DNA from: Propionibacteriaceae bacterium
GTDB lineage: Bacteria > Actinomycetota > Actinomycetes > Propionibacteriales > Propionibacteriaceae
NCBI GenBank assembly: GCA_025965155.1
Contig: JAOPXN010000026.1
Coordinates: forward strand, 19,718 to 83,717
Reading direction: 5' to 3'
Length of the DNA: 64,000 bases
Shown piece by piece: positions 25,005-32,455 of this stretch (position 1 is the stretch's first letter; the number at the start of each line of letters is the position of its first letter). Under the pieces are notes generated by a model. The model saw only the letters and a program-made list of their open reading frames with translations. It made no database searches and was not told where the DNA came from. A program made the position numbers and the translations under genes.

Positions 25005-25991
25005 ATGTACACCGATCGTTCATCGCAGTACTCGATCGCCGGCTTCCTGGTGGTCGTCTTCCTCACCCTGTTGCTGGTCGCACCACGGTTCTTCGACCCC
25101 ACGAACCTGGTCGACCTCGGTACCAGCGTGGCCATCTCCGCGATCATCGGGATCGGCGCCCTTGCCGTCATCGCTACCGGAAACATCGACGTCAGCGCCG
25201 GCGCCATCTTCGGCATCTCAGGGGTCGCCGGAGCCTCCGCCGCCTCAGCTGGGCTGGGGACCGGGGCCGCGCTGCTCGTGGCGGTGCTCACCGGCGCCAT
25301 GCTGGGCGCCTTGAACGCCGTACTGGTAACGGTGCTTCAGCTTCCCTCGATCATCGCCACGCTCGGAACCTCAAGTCTGTTCGCAGGCGGCCTGATCTTC
25401 CTCACCAGCGGCGGGCTGTGGGTCGTCAACCTGCCCCCGGGGTTCACCTGGCTCGGCCAGGGACGGCTCCTGGGGCTCAGCGTCCCGATCTTTGTCGCAC
25501 TCCTCGTGCTGCTGCTGGCCTGGGCGCTGCTGAGTCAGACCCCGGCCGGACGGCGGATCTTCGCTGTCGGGTCCAACCCGGAGGCCGCGCGGCTGGCTGG
25601 CATCAATGCCAAGCTGGTCGAAGGCGCCACCTTCGTCCTCAACGGCGCCCTGCTCGCTCTCGCCGCCACCCTAACCGTCGCCCGCCAGGGGCAGGCCCAG
25701 ACCAATCTCGGTACGGCGGTCACCATCACCGCCATCACGATCGCCGTCGTCGGCGGGACCAGCGTCTTCGGCGGCACCGGCACCGTGCTCGGCATCGTCC
25801 TCGCCGCCGTACTCGTGGAGAGCACGAGCTCCGCGCTCACCTTCCTCCACCTCGACCCGCTGTGGGCACAGACGCTGCAGGGCGTGTTCATCCTCGCCGC
25901 GCTGACCCTGTCAGTGCTGCAACGGCGCAGCGCCGGCGGCCCGCTCCGTCTGCCCATCTCGATTCTGAAGGGAAACCGTCGTGCTGCGTAA
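25005..25991 (+). CDS. Sugar ABC transporter permease (RbsC-like), first of two
   Basis: A 328-residue protein with about nine or ten membrane segments and the BPD_transp_2 signature regions: AISAIIGIGALAVIATGNIDVSAGAIFG (the G-x-I-D-[LV]-S-x-G motif) and GSNPEAARLAGI in the cytosolic coupling loop that docks on the ATPase. GGTSVFGGTGTVLGIVLAAVL is the usual last part. The start is 3 bases after the ATPase stop, and its end overlaps the next permease start by 11 bases. It forms a heterodimeric channel with the second permease. Confidence 0.88.
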   Translation: MYTDRSSQYSIAGFLVVVFLTLLLVAPRFFDPTNLVDLGTSVAISAIIGIGALAVIATGNIDVSAGAIFGISGVAGASAASAGLGTGAALLVAVLTGAMLGALNAVLVTVLQLPSIIATLGTSSLFAGGLIFLTSGGLWVVNLPPGFTWLGQGRLLGLSVPIFVALLVLLLAWALLSQTPAGRRIFAVGSNPEAARLAGINAKLVEGATFVLNGALLALAATLTVARQGQAQTNLGTAVTITAITIAVVGGTSVFGGTGTVLGIVLAAVLVESTSSALTFLHLDPLWAQTLQGVFILAALTLSVLQRRSAGGPLRLPISILKGNRRAA

Positions 25992-26994
25992 AGCCCTCAC
26001 TACGTCCCTGTCGGCGGTGGTTCTGACTGTGCTCCTGGTCGTCATTGTCGTCACCATGAGCACCCTCTCAGCCAACTTCCTCAGCGTGCCCAACCTGCTC
26101 AGCGCCCTCGCGCTGGCCGCCCCGCTCGGCATCATCGCCATCGGGATGACCTTCGTGGTCCTCATCGGCGGGATCGACCTGTCGGTCGGTGCCGTCCTGG
26201 CGCTCAGCGCAGTCACCGTCGGGCTTGCCTGCAGCGTCGGCGTGCCCGTCGGCGCCGCCGCAGCCCTGGGCCTCATCGTCGGCGCCCTGTGCGGGCTGCT
26301 GAACGGGGTGCTGGTCGCCCGCCTCGGACTGCCCTCCATTGTCGTCACCCTGGCGACCATGTCGGTCTACGGCGGTCTCGCGCTCGCCTTCTCCGGAGGC
26401 AGCTCCTACCCGATCCCGTCCGAGTTCGCGTTCCTCGGCCAGGGGCTGGTCGCCGGGATCCCGATGCCGCTGGTCTGCCTCCTCGTGCTGTTCGCGGTCG
26501 CTTACGTCGCCCTGACCCGCACCACGTACGGCGACAAGATGTACGCGCTCGGCACCAACCCGACCGCGATGCGGTTCGCCGCCCAGAAGGCCGGCAGGCT
26601 CAGCCTGTCCGCCTACGTCATCTCGGGGCTGCTCAGCGCGGTGGCCGCCCTGATCTTCTGCTCGATGGTCTCCAGCGCCAAGGCCAACTTCGGCACCGGC
26701 TACGAGCTGGCGGCCGTCACGATCGTCGTCGTCGGTGGGGCAGCCCTCACCGGCGGCAAGGGAACCCTCTGGGGAACCCTGCTCGCAACGGTGGTGATCG
26801 CCTTCCTGCAAAACGGGTTCTCGATCGCCTTCATCGCCAGCGAGGTCCAGACGATGTTCATCGGTGGTGCCCTCATCCTGACTGCCGCCACCTACCGCTG
26901 GCTGCCGCGCCTGGTTGCCGCCCGACCGGCGGGGACTACTTCTGCACCGCCCACTTCCACCCACACCACACCTACCACGGAGTCAACGCAATGA
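25981..26994 (+). CDS. Sugar ABC transporter permease (RbsC-like), second of two
   Basis: A 337-residue homologue of the preceding permease: GIIAIGMTFVVLIGGIDLSVGAVLAL holds the G-G-I-D-L-S-V-G signature, ALGTNPTAMRFAAQKAGR the ATPase-contact loop, and VVVGGAALTGGKGTLWGTLLA the late conserved helix. The hydrophilic Thr/Pro tail of about 25 residues is unusual for the family. The GTG at 25981 is inside the previous gene, and the stop overlaps the lipoprotein ATG (ATGA). A two-permease arrangement recalls LsrC/LsrD rather than the single RbsC. Confidence 0.88.
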   Translation: MLRKALTTSLSAVVLTVLLVVIVVTMSTLSANFLSVPNLLSALALAAPLGIIAIGMTFVVLIGGIDLSVGAVLALSAVTVGLACSVGVPVGAAAALGLIVGALCGLLNGVLVARLGLPSIVVTLATMSVYGGLALAFSGGSSYPIPSEFAFLGQGLVAGIPMPLVCLLVLFAVAYVALTRTTYGDKMYALGTNPTAMRFAAQKAGRLSLSAYVISGLLSAVAALIFCSMVSSAKANFGTGYELAAVTIVVVGGAALTGGKGTLWGTLLATVVIAFLQNGFSIAFIASEVQTMFIGGALILTAATYRWLPRLVAARPAGTTSAPPTSTHTTPTTESTQ

Positions 26995-28028
26995 AGCTGA
27001 AGACAGTTATGGCGGCAATCCTCGCCGTCCTCACCCTTACACTCGCCGCTTGCAGCATGGGCGGCACCCCCACCGCGGGCGCCCCAGCCAGCGGGACCAG
27101 CAAGAGCGGCCCGCTGCAGATTGCCATCATCCCCAAGATCAACGGAATTCCGTACTACCAGGCCGTCAAGAAGGGTGTGGACGAGGCGGCTGCCGAGCTG
27201 GGCGGCGACAAGGTCAAGGTCATCTGGAACGGCCCCAGCACAGCTGAGGCGAGCGCTCAGGTGCAGATCATCCAGAACATGATCAACGCGAAGGTAGACG
27301 TGATCGCCATCGCCGCCAACGATCCCGCCGCCGTCGCCCCCGCGTTGCAGCAAGCCAAAGACGCGGGCATCCGGGTGATGTCCTGGGACGGCGACGCAGA
27401 CGTGCGTGAACTGTTCGTCCAGCTGATCGACGCCAAGCAGTTCGGTGCGGCGCTGGCCGACCAGATGGCCGAGCAGGTCGGCGAGAAGGCCGACGTCGCC
27501 GTGGTCACCTCGACCCGCACCGCCCCCAACCAGTCCGCGTGGCTGAAGGGCATTGAGGCACGCATTGCCGAGGCGCACCCCGGACTGAAGATCGTCACCC
27601 TCACGGAGAGCGGTGAGGACCAGGGCCTCGCCCAGAAGCAGACCAAGGACATCCTCGGCGCCTACCCCGACGTAAAGGGAATCTTCGCGATCACCACCGC
27701 CGCTCTCCCGGGTGCTGCCCAGGCCGTGGACTCCCTCGGCAAGAAGGGTCAGATCGCGGTCGTCGGCAACTCGACCCCGAATGCGATCAAGCAGTACTTC
27801 ACGTCGGGCACCTTGAAGTCCGCAGTGCTGTGGAACCCGATCGACCACGGCTACCTCACCGTGCAGGCCGCCTATGCCCTGGCCACCGACAAGGTCACCG
27901 ACGGGACAAGCTTCGAAGCGGGCCGGCTCGGCACCTACACCCCGAAGGCCGACGACAAGAGCTTGATCATTACCTTGAGCAAGCCGCTCGTCTTCACTCC
28001 GGACAACATCAACAACTACGACTTCTGA
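26991..28028 (+). CDS. Sugar ABC transporter substrate-binding lipoprotein (periplasmic-binding-protein type I)
   Basis: A 345-residue lipoprotein. The signal AAILAVLTLTLAACSMG carries the lipobox L-A-A-C with Cys at residue 20. The mature part is a Peripla_BP_4 fold: QIAIIPKINGIPYYQAVKKG (first strand and helix), MINAKVDVIAIAANDPAAV, IRVMSWDGDAD, GIFAITTAALPGAAQAV and IAVVGNSTPNAIKQYFTSGT. It is closest in pattern to RhaS/LsrB-like binding proteins. The tracked 579-residue ORF begins in an unrelated frame. The ATG at 26991 overlaps the permease stop. A very stable hairpin follows directly, which may keep this mRNA part abundant. Confidence 0.88.
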   Translation: MKLKTVMAAILAVLTLTLAACSMGGTPTAGAPASGTSKSGPLQIAIIPKINGIPYYQAVKKGVDEAAAELGGDKVKVIWNGPSTAEASAQVQIIQNMINAKVDVIAIAANDPAAVAPALQQAKDAGIRVMSWDGDADVRELFVQLIDAKQFGAALADQMAEQVGEKADVAVVTSTRTAPNQSAWLKGIEARIAEAHPGLKIVTLTESGEDQGLAQKQTKDILGAYPDVKGIFAITTAALPGAAQAVDSLGKKGQIAVVGNSTPNAIKQYFTSGTLKSAVLWNPIDHGYLTVQAAYALATDKVTDGTSFEAGRLGTYTPKADDKSLIITLSKPLVFTPDNINNYDF

Positions 28029-28037
28029 TCCCCTGTA

Positions 28038-28077
28038 CGCTTCCCGGCCGGCCCCGCCGCGGGCCGGCCGGGAAGCG
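28038..28077 (+). terminator. Strong 17-bp stem hairpin between the binding-protein and cyclase genes
   Basis: CGCTTCCCGGCCGGCCC pairs perfectly with GGGCCGGCCGGGAAGCG around a 6-base loop. There is no T-run and the cyclase gene follows in the same direction 27 bases later, so it may be a partial terminator or a 3'-end stabiliser that raises binding-protein mRNA relative to the next gene. Confidence 0.65.
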
Positions 28078-28103
28078 CCCCCACACAGTCGCGAGGAGTA
28101 ACC

Positions 28104-29048
28104 ATGACCACGGTGCCGGCCGCCAATCGGATCAGCAAGGCCGCGTTCGACGAGCTGGTCCAGCAGGTCCGCGTCTGGGGACGGCCCGACCAACCCGATG
28201 AGCCTGCACTGTTCACCCGGATCACCCCCGAGGTGACCAGGGCCGCCCTGGCGGAGGTGCACACCGGCCGGACCGTGTCGCTGGGACGGCCCTGGGCCGA
28301 GTCTCCGGCCACCGACAACTCCAGACCGGCACTGCACTACATGAGCGCGCTCGGCATCCTGCTCGCCGACGGCGACACCGAGCCGACCTGCTACAAGGAC
28401 TTCCTCGGCGTCGACTTCCACGGCAAGACCATGAGCCACATCGACGCCTTCAACCACATCGCCTACGCCGGCCAGATCTTTGGGGGTATACCCGCCACCG
28501 AAACCGTGGTCGCCAATGGCATGACAGCCGGAGACGTCAACCTCTACGGACCGCTCATCACCCGTGGAGTTCTGCTGGACATGGCCACCGTCGCAGGGGA
28601 CGCCTGGACCGAACCCGGAACCGCTTGGACGCTCGAAGAGATCCAACATGCCCTCGACTTGGAGCAGGTCACCCTGCAGAGCGGTGACGCGGTCTTGTTC
28701 CGATCCGGCCACGATCGCCGACGTGCTGAGCTCGGACCGTGGGACCCCGACATGGCCGGCGCGGGCGTCCACGTCACCGCCATCCCGTGGCTGCTCGACC
28801 AAGGAGCCGCCGTCCTCGGTGCGGACGGCGAGACCGACGTCCGCCCCAGCCCCGTGGATCAGGTCACCCTGCCCATCCACGTCCTGACCCTGACCATGGC
28901 CGGCGTGCCGCTACTGGACAACCTCAACCTCGAACAACTCAGCAGCGCCTGCGCCGAAACCGGCAGGTACACGTTTGCGCTCTCCGTCGCACCCCTCAAC
29001 ATCCCGCTCGGTACCGGTTCACCGGTCAACCCCACGGCGATCTTCTAG
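28104..29048 (+). CDS. Cyclase-family metal-dependent hydrolase (PF04199, kynurenine-formamidase-like fold)
   Basis: A 314-residue protein. The family metal motif H-G-x-T-x-x-H-x-D-A-x3-H appears as DFHGKTMSHIDAFNHIAYAG near residues 108-125. Further pieces, LITRGVLLDMATVAG, LQSGDAVLFRSGHDRRR and VHVTAIPWLLDQGAAVLGAD, complete the alpha/beta pattern. Known relatives hydrolyse N-formylkynurenine, isatin or cyclic imides/lactones, or act in polyketide cyclisation; at over 300 residues this one is in the longer, mostly uncharacterised branch. GAGGAGT precedes the ATG. As the last gene of the locus it may open a ring or lactone made by the SDR. Confidence 0.8.
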   Translation: MTTVPAANRISKAAFDELVQQVRVWGRPDQPDEPALFTRITPEVTRAALAEVHTGRTVSLGRPWAESPATDNSRPALHYMSALGILLADGDTEPTCYKDFLGVDFHGKTMSHIDAFNHIAYAGQIFGGIPATETVVANGMTAGDVNLYGPLITRGVLLDMATVAGDAWTEPGTAWTLEEIQHALDLEQVTLQSGDAVLFRSGHDRRRAELGPWDPDMAGAGVHVTAIPWLLDQGAAVLGADGETDVRPSPVDQVTLPIHVLTLTMAGVPLLDNLNLEQLSSACAETGRYTFALSVAPLNIPLGTGSPVNPTAIF

Positions 29049-29141
29049 GCCGCACGCGAGCCATCTGGACCAACGGGTCTGATCCAGGGGGACCTGTCGA
29101 CCGGTCGCGGCTTTTGAAGCCGGATGGGGGTCAAGCCGTCG

Positions 29142-29240
29142 CTAATTAAGGAGGGCGCTGGCCAGAACGTCGCGGAGCCGGTTGATCATGCCGACCCGCT
29201 CCGCGATCAGGTCGGCCCGTACCCGATGCAGTAGCTGCGC
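29142..29240 (-). pseudogene. Short IS110-like transposase fragment
   Basis: The minus-strand frame encodes HRVRADLIAERVGMINRLRD and ends LASALLN. This resembles the R-x-D-L-[IV]-A-x-R-x3-I-N-R-L-R segment of IS110-type transposases. Only about 33 codons remain, with no ends or other domains, so it is a scrap of an old element. It lies just after the catabolic locus. Confidence 0.45.
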
Positions 29241-29242
29241 GG

Positions 29243-29617
29243 TCACCACAGCGCTTGAATAACCGTGCCGGTGTGCAGTGTCGAGACCGTGGCCCGCTTG
29301 CTTGCCTCCATCACGGCTCCAAGGTCCTCGGCCCACTTCTCCATGGCCTCCTGCCAATGCCTGGAGATGCCGGCAGCCGTCTCGTAGTACTCGTCCAGCA
29401 CATAGATGGTCCTACCGGTGGCCGGTGCGCTCGGATCCAGCGGATTCGAAAGCTCCGGGCCCTTGGAGATGGTGTAGGAGAGTAGCGCTGCATCGCCCTG
29501 GCGTGGATGGCCCGTCATCCACTCGCCGTGGCTGGCGAAGATGCGGTCCCATTCGCCTTCGGCGTCTGGCTCCACGGTCCACATGATGACGAGCTGAGCT
29601 TTGTCCATGAGCGACAT
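29243..29617 (-). CDS. Hypothetical protein (124 aa), possibly dimeric alpha/beta-barrel type
   Basis: A soluble acidic 124-residue protein. It starts with a strand-like segment (AQLVIMWTVEPDAEGEWDRIFASHGEWM), has GDAALLSYTISKGPELSNPL and RTIYVLDEYYETAAGISRHW in the middle, and ends with a helix and TGTVIQALW. The pattern of strand, helix and a Tyr-Glu-x-Tyr-type centre recalls ABM/YCII-like ferredoxin-fold proteins, but I cannot assign a family. AAAGGACGG precedes the ATG. It is monocistronic, and its stop abuts the IS110-like scrap, so the C-terminus could have been altered. Confidence 0.6.
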   Translation of the reverse strand: MSLMDKAQLVIMWTVEPDAEGEWDRIFASHGEWMTGHPRQGDAALLSYTISKGPELSNPLDPSAPATGRTIYVLDEYYETAAGISRHWQEAMEKWAEDLGAVMEASKRATVSTLHTGTVIQALW

Positions 29618-30099
29618 GGAGCCGTCCTTTCGGCTAGTTCGCGTCTGCCTGAGACGCTATTGCGGTCCCACCGCCATGACAAGGGGCACACGCACCCGCG
29701 CTCCACGCACTCAGGGCCGGCGGAGTGGCAAGCGTGCCGGCAAGGGCGACCCGCCGTCCTGCGGTCTCGACCGCAGTGGTAAAGAGGCCCGGATTTCTCG
29801 TGTAGGATTCTGCCCAGATCGGGGGTTCTGTGACGCAATTCAGCTTGCGCCGGACGGCCCGATTTTCTGGTTTTCGGCCTGCTCGATTCTTCACAGAAGT
29901 CACGAGCAAGCGAGCGCTCCCGTCGACGTCGATGTCGGTGACGTGCTTGCGATCCGGGGACCCAAGCGGTCGAACGAGACCTAGCCGAGTCGGCTAGGCC
30001 TGAGTCCGTCCGCGCGATGTTCGTGACGCGCTGCCCTGTGGTCGAGGCCCCTGCGGGCCCGTTCTCGGGATCCACGTCCGACACGTCAGAAAGTCCCCC
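29618..30099. other. Intergenic region, no supported gene
   Basis: About 480 bases between divergent genes. A locally AT-richer part around 29800-29900 may hold promoters. The tracked ORF 29601-29984 has no domain and overlaps the neighbouring start; I see no RNA structure or repeat. Confidence 0.4.
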
Positions 30100-31488
30100 A
30101 TGCGCAAAACCCTGCTCGCGATGCCCGTTGCCGCCCTGATGCTGGCCACCGTTGCGACCACAACCCCCGCTCATGCCGCCACCCCCCGGACGCCCCTGAG
30201 CATCACCTCCGTCACGGCCGCACCCGGCCCGAAGGTCGGGGAGATCACGCTCAAGTGGTCCCAGGACGGCAGGTACACCACCGGCTACGTGCTCGAGACG
30301 GCGCTCACCTCCTTCAGCAAGACGAACCCGGAGATGGCGAAGACCGGACGACGCACCCGCCTGCTGAACATCCCCAAGAACCTGCGGACGATCACCTTGT
30401 CGGCAGCCCAGGTTCACTCCGCTGGAGCTGGCGTCGCCTCCGGCAACCACCTCTACTTCCGGTTCTACGCCGTCAACACGAGCTCCGGCGGCACCGCCAC
30501 CAGGGCCTACCCGTACCTGCAGGCAATGACGCCCAAGCCGCTTGCGCCACAAGCCAGCGGCACCAAGATGCGGATCGCATCGTTCAACGTGCGGACCGCG
30601 AAAGCAACCACCGACGCCCGTACCTGGATCCAGCGCGCACCTGACGTCGCCGCGCAGATCGTGAACCGCAACCCGGGCCTTGCAGCCCTGCAGGAGCTCG
30701 GACCGGGACGTGCGGACGGCCTCACTGGTGCGACCAACGGCACGGCGCGGCAGACCGAGAGTCTGATCACTGCGCTGCAGGCGGCGAACGGAACCAAGTA
30801 CGCCCTGGTCCGAACCACGCCCTACGTCCAGCCCGGTCTGCCGAGCGGCACCCAGGGGACCCGGATCCTGTACGACACCAGCCGGTACACCCTGCAGAGC
30901 GACTGCCCGGACACCACAGACGGACGCAAGTACTCCCCGTCCTGCAGCATCGTGCTGCCGCTGCTGGCGACAGACGCTGAAACCGCCCGGCGCCGGGCTG
31001 CTGTTGCTCAGTTCCAGGACCGGGTCACCAAGAAGAGCTTCTTCTTCGTCTCCGCCCACCTCGACGAACGGCACAGCGACAACCTCACCACGGAACGGTC
31101 CTACGACTCTCTCCGCAAGAGCCAGGCCAACACCATCGTGGAGGGTGTGGCGAAGCTCAACACCGCCAACCTTCCGGTCATCATCGGCGGCGACATGAAC
31201 TCCTGGCAGAACAACCGTGTCGGCAACAGCCCGCACGACACGTTGGTCGCCCAGGGTTTCTACGACGCCTCCGCCGCAGTGACCCGGGTGAACATCAGGT
31301 ACACGACCATGAACCACTTCAACACCACGCTGCCGGCTTCGAGCCAGGGCTTCGGCTCGCGGCTGGACATGCTGTTCGTCAAAGGTGCCAAGGGATCCGC
31401 CCGTTTCGAGAACGTCATGAAGGTCACCGATCCGGCCCGTCCGTCGGACCACAACATGGTCGTCTCGGACATCGTCCTCGGCGGCTAG
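30100..31488 (+). CDS. Secreted endonuclease/exonuclease/phosphatase-family protein with N-terminal fibronectin-like domain
   Basis: A 462-residue exported protein. Residues 1-27 are a signal peptide (LAMPVAALMLATVATTTPAHA). Residues about 35-145 look like a fibronectin type III domain (SITSVTAAPGPKVGEITLKW through YFRFYAVNTSS). Residues about 160-462 form the EEP fold with its ordered motifs: MRIASFNVRT, GLAALQELGPG (metal-binding Glu), FFFVSAHLDER (catalytic His), VIIGGDMNSW (Asp/Asn) and PARPSDHNMVV (final Asp-His). Substrates of such enzymes include DNA, inositol phosphates and sphingomyelin; the secreted location suggests extracellular DNA or phosphate scavenging. The start is set by family length and signal peptide; the ribosome site is weak. 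A strong terminator follows. Confidence 0.85.
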   Translation: MRKTLLAMPVAALMLATVATTTPAHAATPRTPLSITSVTAAPGPKVGEITLKWSQDGRYTTGYVLETALTSFSKTNPEMAKTGRRTRLLNIPKNLRTITLSAAQVHSAGAGVASGNHLYFRFYAVNTSSGGTATRAYPYLQAMTPKPLAPQASGTKMRIASFNVRTAKATTDARTWIQRAPDVAAQIVNRNPGLAALQELGPGRADGLTGATNGTARQTESLITALQAANGTKYALVRTTPYVQPGLPSGTQGTRILYDTSRYTLQSDCPDTTDGRKYSPSCSIVLPLLATDAETARRRAAVAQFQDRVTKKSFFFVSAHLDERHSDNLTTERSYDSLRKSQANTIVEGVAKLNTANLPVIIGGDMNSWQNNRVGNSPHDTLVAQGFYDASAAVTRVNIRYTTMNHFNTTLPASSQGFGSRLDMLFVKGAKGSARFENVMKVTDPARPSDHNMVVSDIVLGG

Positions 31489-31520
31489 CGCGTCGGGCAC
31501 TTGCCCCTCAATCCAGAAAA

Positions 31521-31589
31521 CGGCCAGTCATCAGACTCGAGCCCCCGCATACACGGTGTGTCGCGGGGGCCGGCGTCGATGACTGGCCG
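31521..31589. terminator. Nested hairpin terminator between the secreted nuclease and iclR-type genes
   Basis: CGGCCAGTCATC pairs with GATGACTGGCCG (12 bp), and inside GCCCCCGC pairs with GCGGGGGC. The two converging genes end on either side, so it can stop transcription in both directions. Confidence 0.75.
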
Positions 31590-31610
31590 ATTTGCGGAGT
31601 CGACCGGAGG

Positions 31611-32333
31611 TCACTCGCCGCCGGTGCGGCGCAGTACCTCGCTCAGCCGCTCGGCAGCGGCGATCACGGCCGGTGCGTGCAACCGCCCGGGCTGACGCGA
31701 CAGGCGCTCGATCGGGCCGGACACACTGACCGCGGCGATTACCTTGCCGGAAGGGGAGCGAACCGGGGCGGAGACCGACGCCACCCCAGGCTCACGCTCG
31801 CCGACAGAATGTGCCCAGCCGCGCCGGCGCACTGCGGCCAGCGCGACCGCGGAGTAGCGGGAACCCCGCAGGCCCCGCTGCATCCGGTCAGGCTCTTCCC
31901 AGGCCAGCAGGATCTGAGCCGCCGAACCGGCAGTCATGGTCAGCTGGGTGCCGACCGGCACGCTGTCACGCAGGCCGGACATCCGTTCCGCGGTTGCCAC
32001 ACAGATGCGGTAGTCGCCCTGCCTGCGGAACATCTGGGCAGACTCACCGGTGATGTCACGCAGCCGCGCCAGGACGGGCCCTGCGGTTGCCAGCAGGCGG
32101 TCCTCGCCGGCCGCAGAAGCGAGCTCGCCGAGCCGCGGTCCGAGGATGAAACGGCCCTGCAGGTCGCGGCTGACCAGCCGATGATGCTCGAGGGCGACGG
32201 CCAGCCGATGGGCTGTCGGCCGGGCCAAGCCGGTCGCTGCAACGAGCCCCGCGAGGGTGGTAGGCCCGGTCTCCAGAGCACCCAATACGAGGGCGGCTTT
32301 GTCGAGAACGCCAACACCGCTAGAGTTGTCCAT
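31611..32333 (-). CDS. ndgR: IclR-family regulator, NdgR-like, divergent from leuCD
   Basis: A 240-residue regulator. The N-terminal winged HTH (LDKAALVLGALETGPTTLAG, then LARPTAHRLAVALEHHRLV) precedes an IclR effector domain (RLRDITGESAQMFRRQGDYR, VPVGTQLTMTAGSAAQILLA, GVASVSAPVRSPSGKVIAAV). The track extends to 32435, but the ATG at 32333 (MDNSSGVGVLDKAAL) matches family starts. In Streptomyces and Corynebacterium the orthologue NdgR/LtbR sits divergent from leuCD and controls branched-chain amino acid genes; the same arrangement here supports the same role. Confidence 0.85.
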   Translation of the reverse strand: MDNSSGVGVLDKAALVLGALETGPTTLAGLVAATGLARPTAHRLAVALEHHRLVSRDLQGRFILGPRLGELASAAGEDRLLATAGPVLARLRDITGESAQMFRRQGDYRICVATAERMSGLRDSVPVGTQLTMTAGSAAQILLAWEEPDRMQRGLRGSRYSAVALAAVRRRGWAHSVGEREPGVASVSAPVRSPSGKVIAAVSVSGPIERLSRQPGRLHAPAVIAAAERLSEVLRRTGGE

Positions 32334-32342
32334 GCCTTGATA

Positions 32343-32381
32343 CTGCCGTCTCGGATGCTGGAATGCAAGTCTGAACGGCAG
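32343..32381. promoter_or_regulatory. Inverted repeat CTGCCGT...ACGGCAG in the iclR-leuC divergent promoter
   Basis: Seven-base arms separated by 25 bases lie in the 122-bp divergent gap, just in front of the regulator start. It could be the regulator's binding region or pair with promoter elements. Position only supports it. Confidence 0.35.
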
Positions 32382-32455
32382 CGCTACGGGCACCGGCCCC
32401 CAAGTCATCCGAGCCCCCGCGAAAGAGGGCTCCACGTTAGGGAAAGAAGTTGGTC

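Noticed and set aside
26892-28880. 662-aa minus-strand ORF
   Set aside because: Covers the binding-protein and cyclase genes on the other strand; Gly/Val/Asp-rich shadow composition with no domain.
29515-31500. 661-aa minus-strand ORF
   Set aside because: Antisense shadow of the secreted nuclease gene; no recognisable motif.
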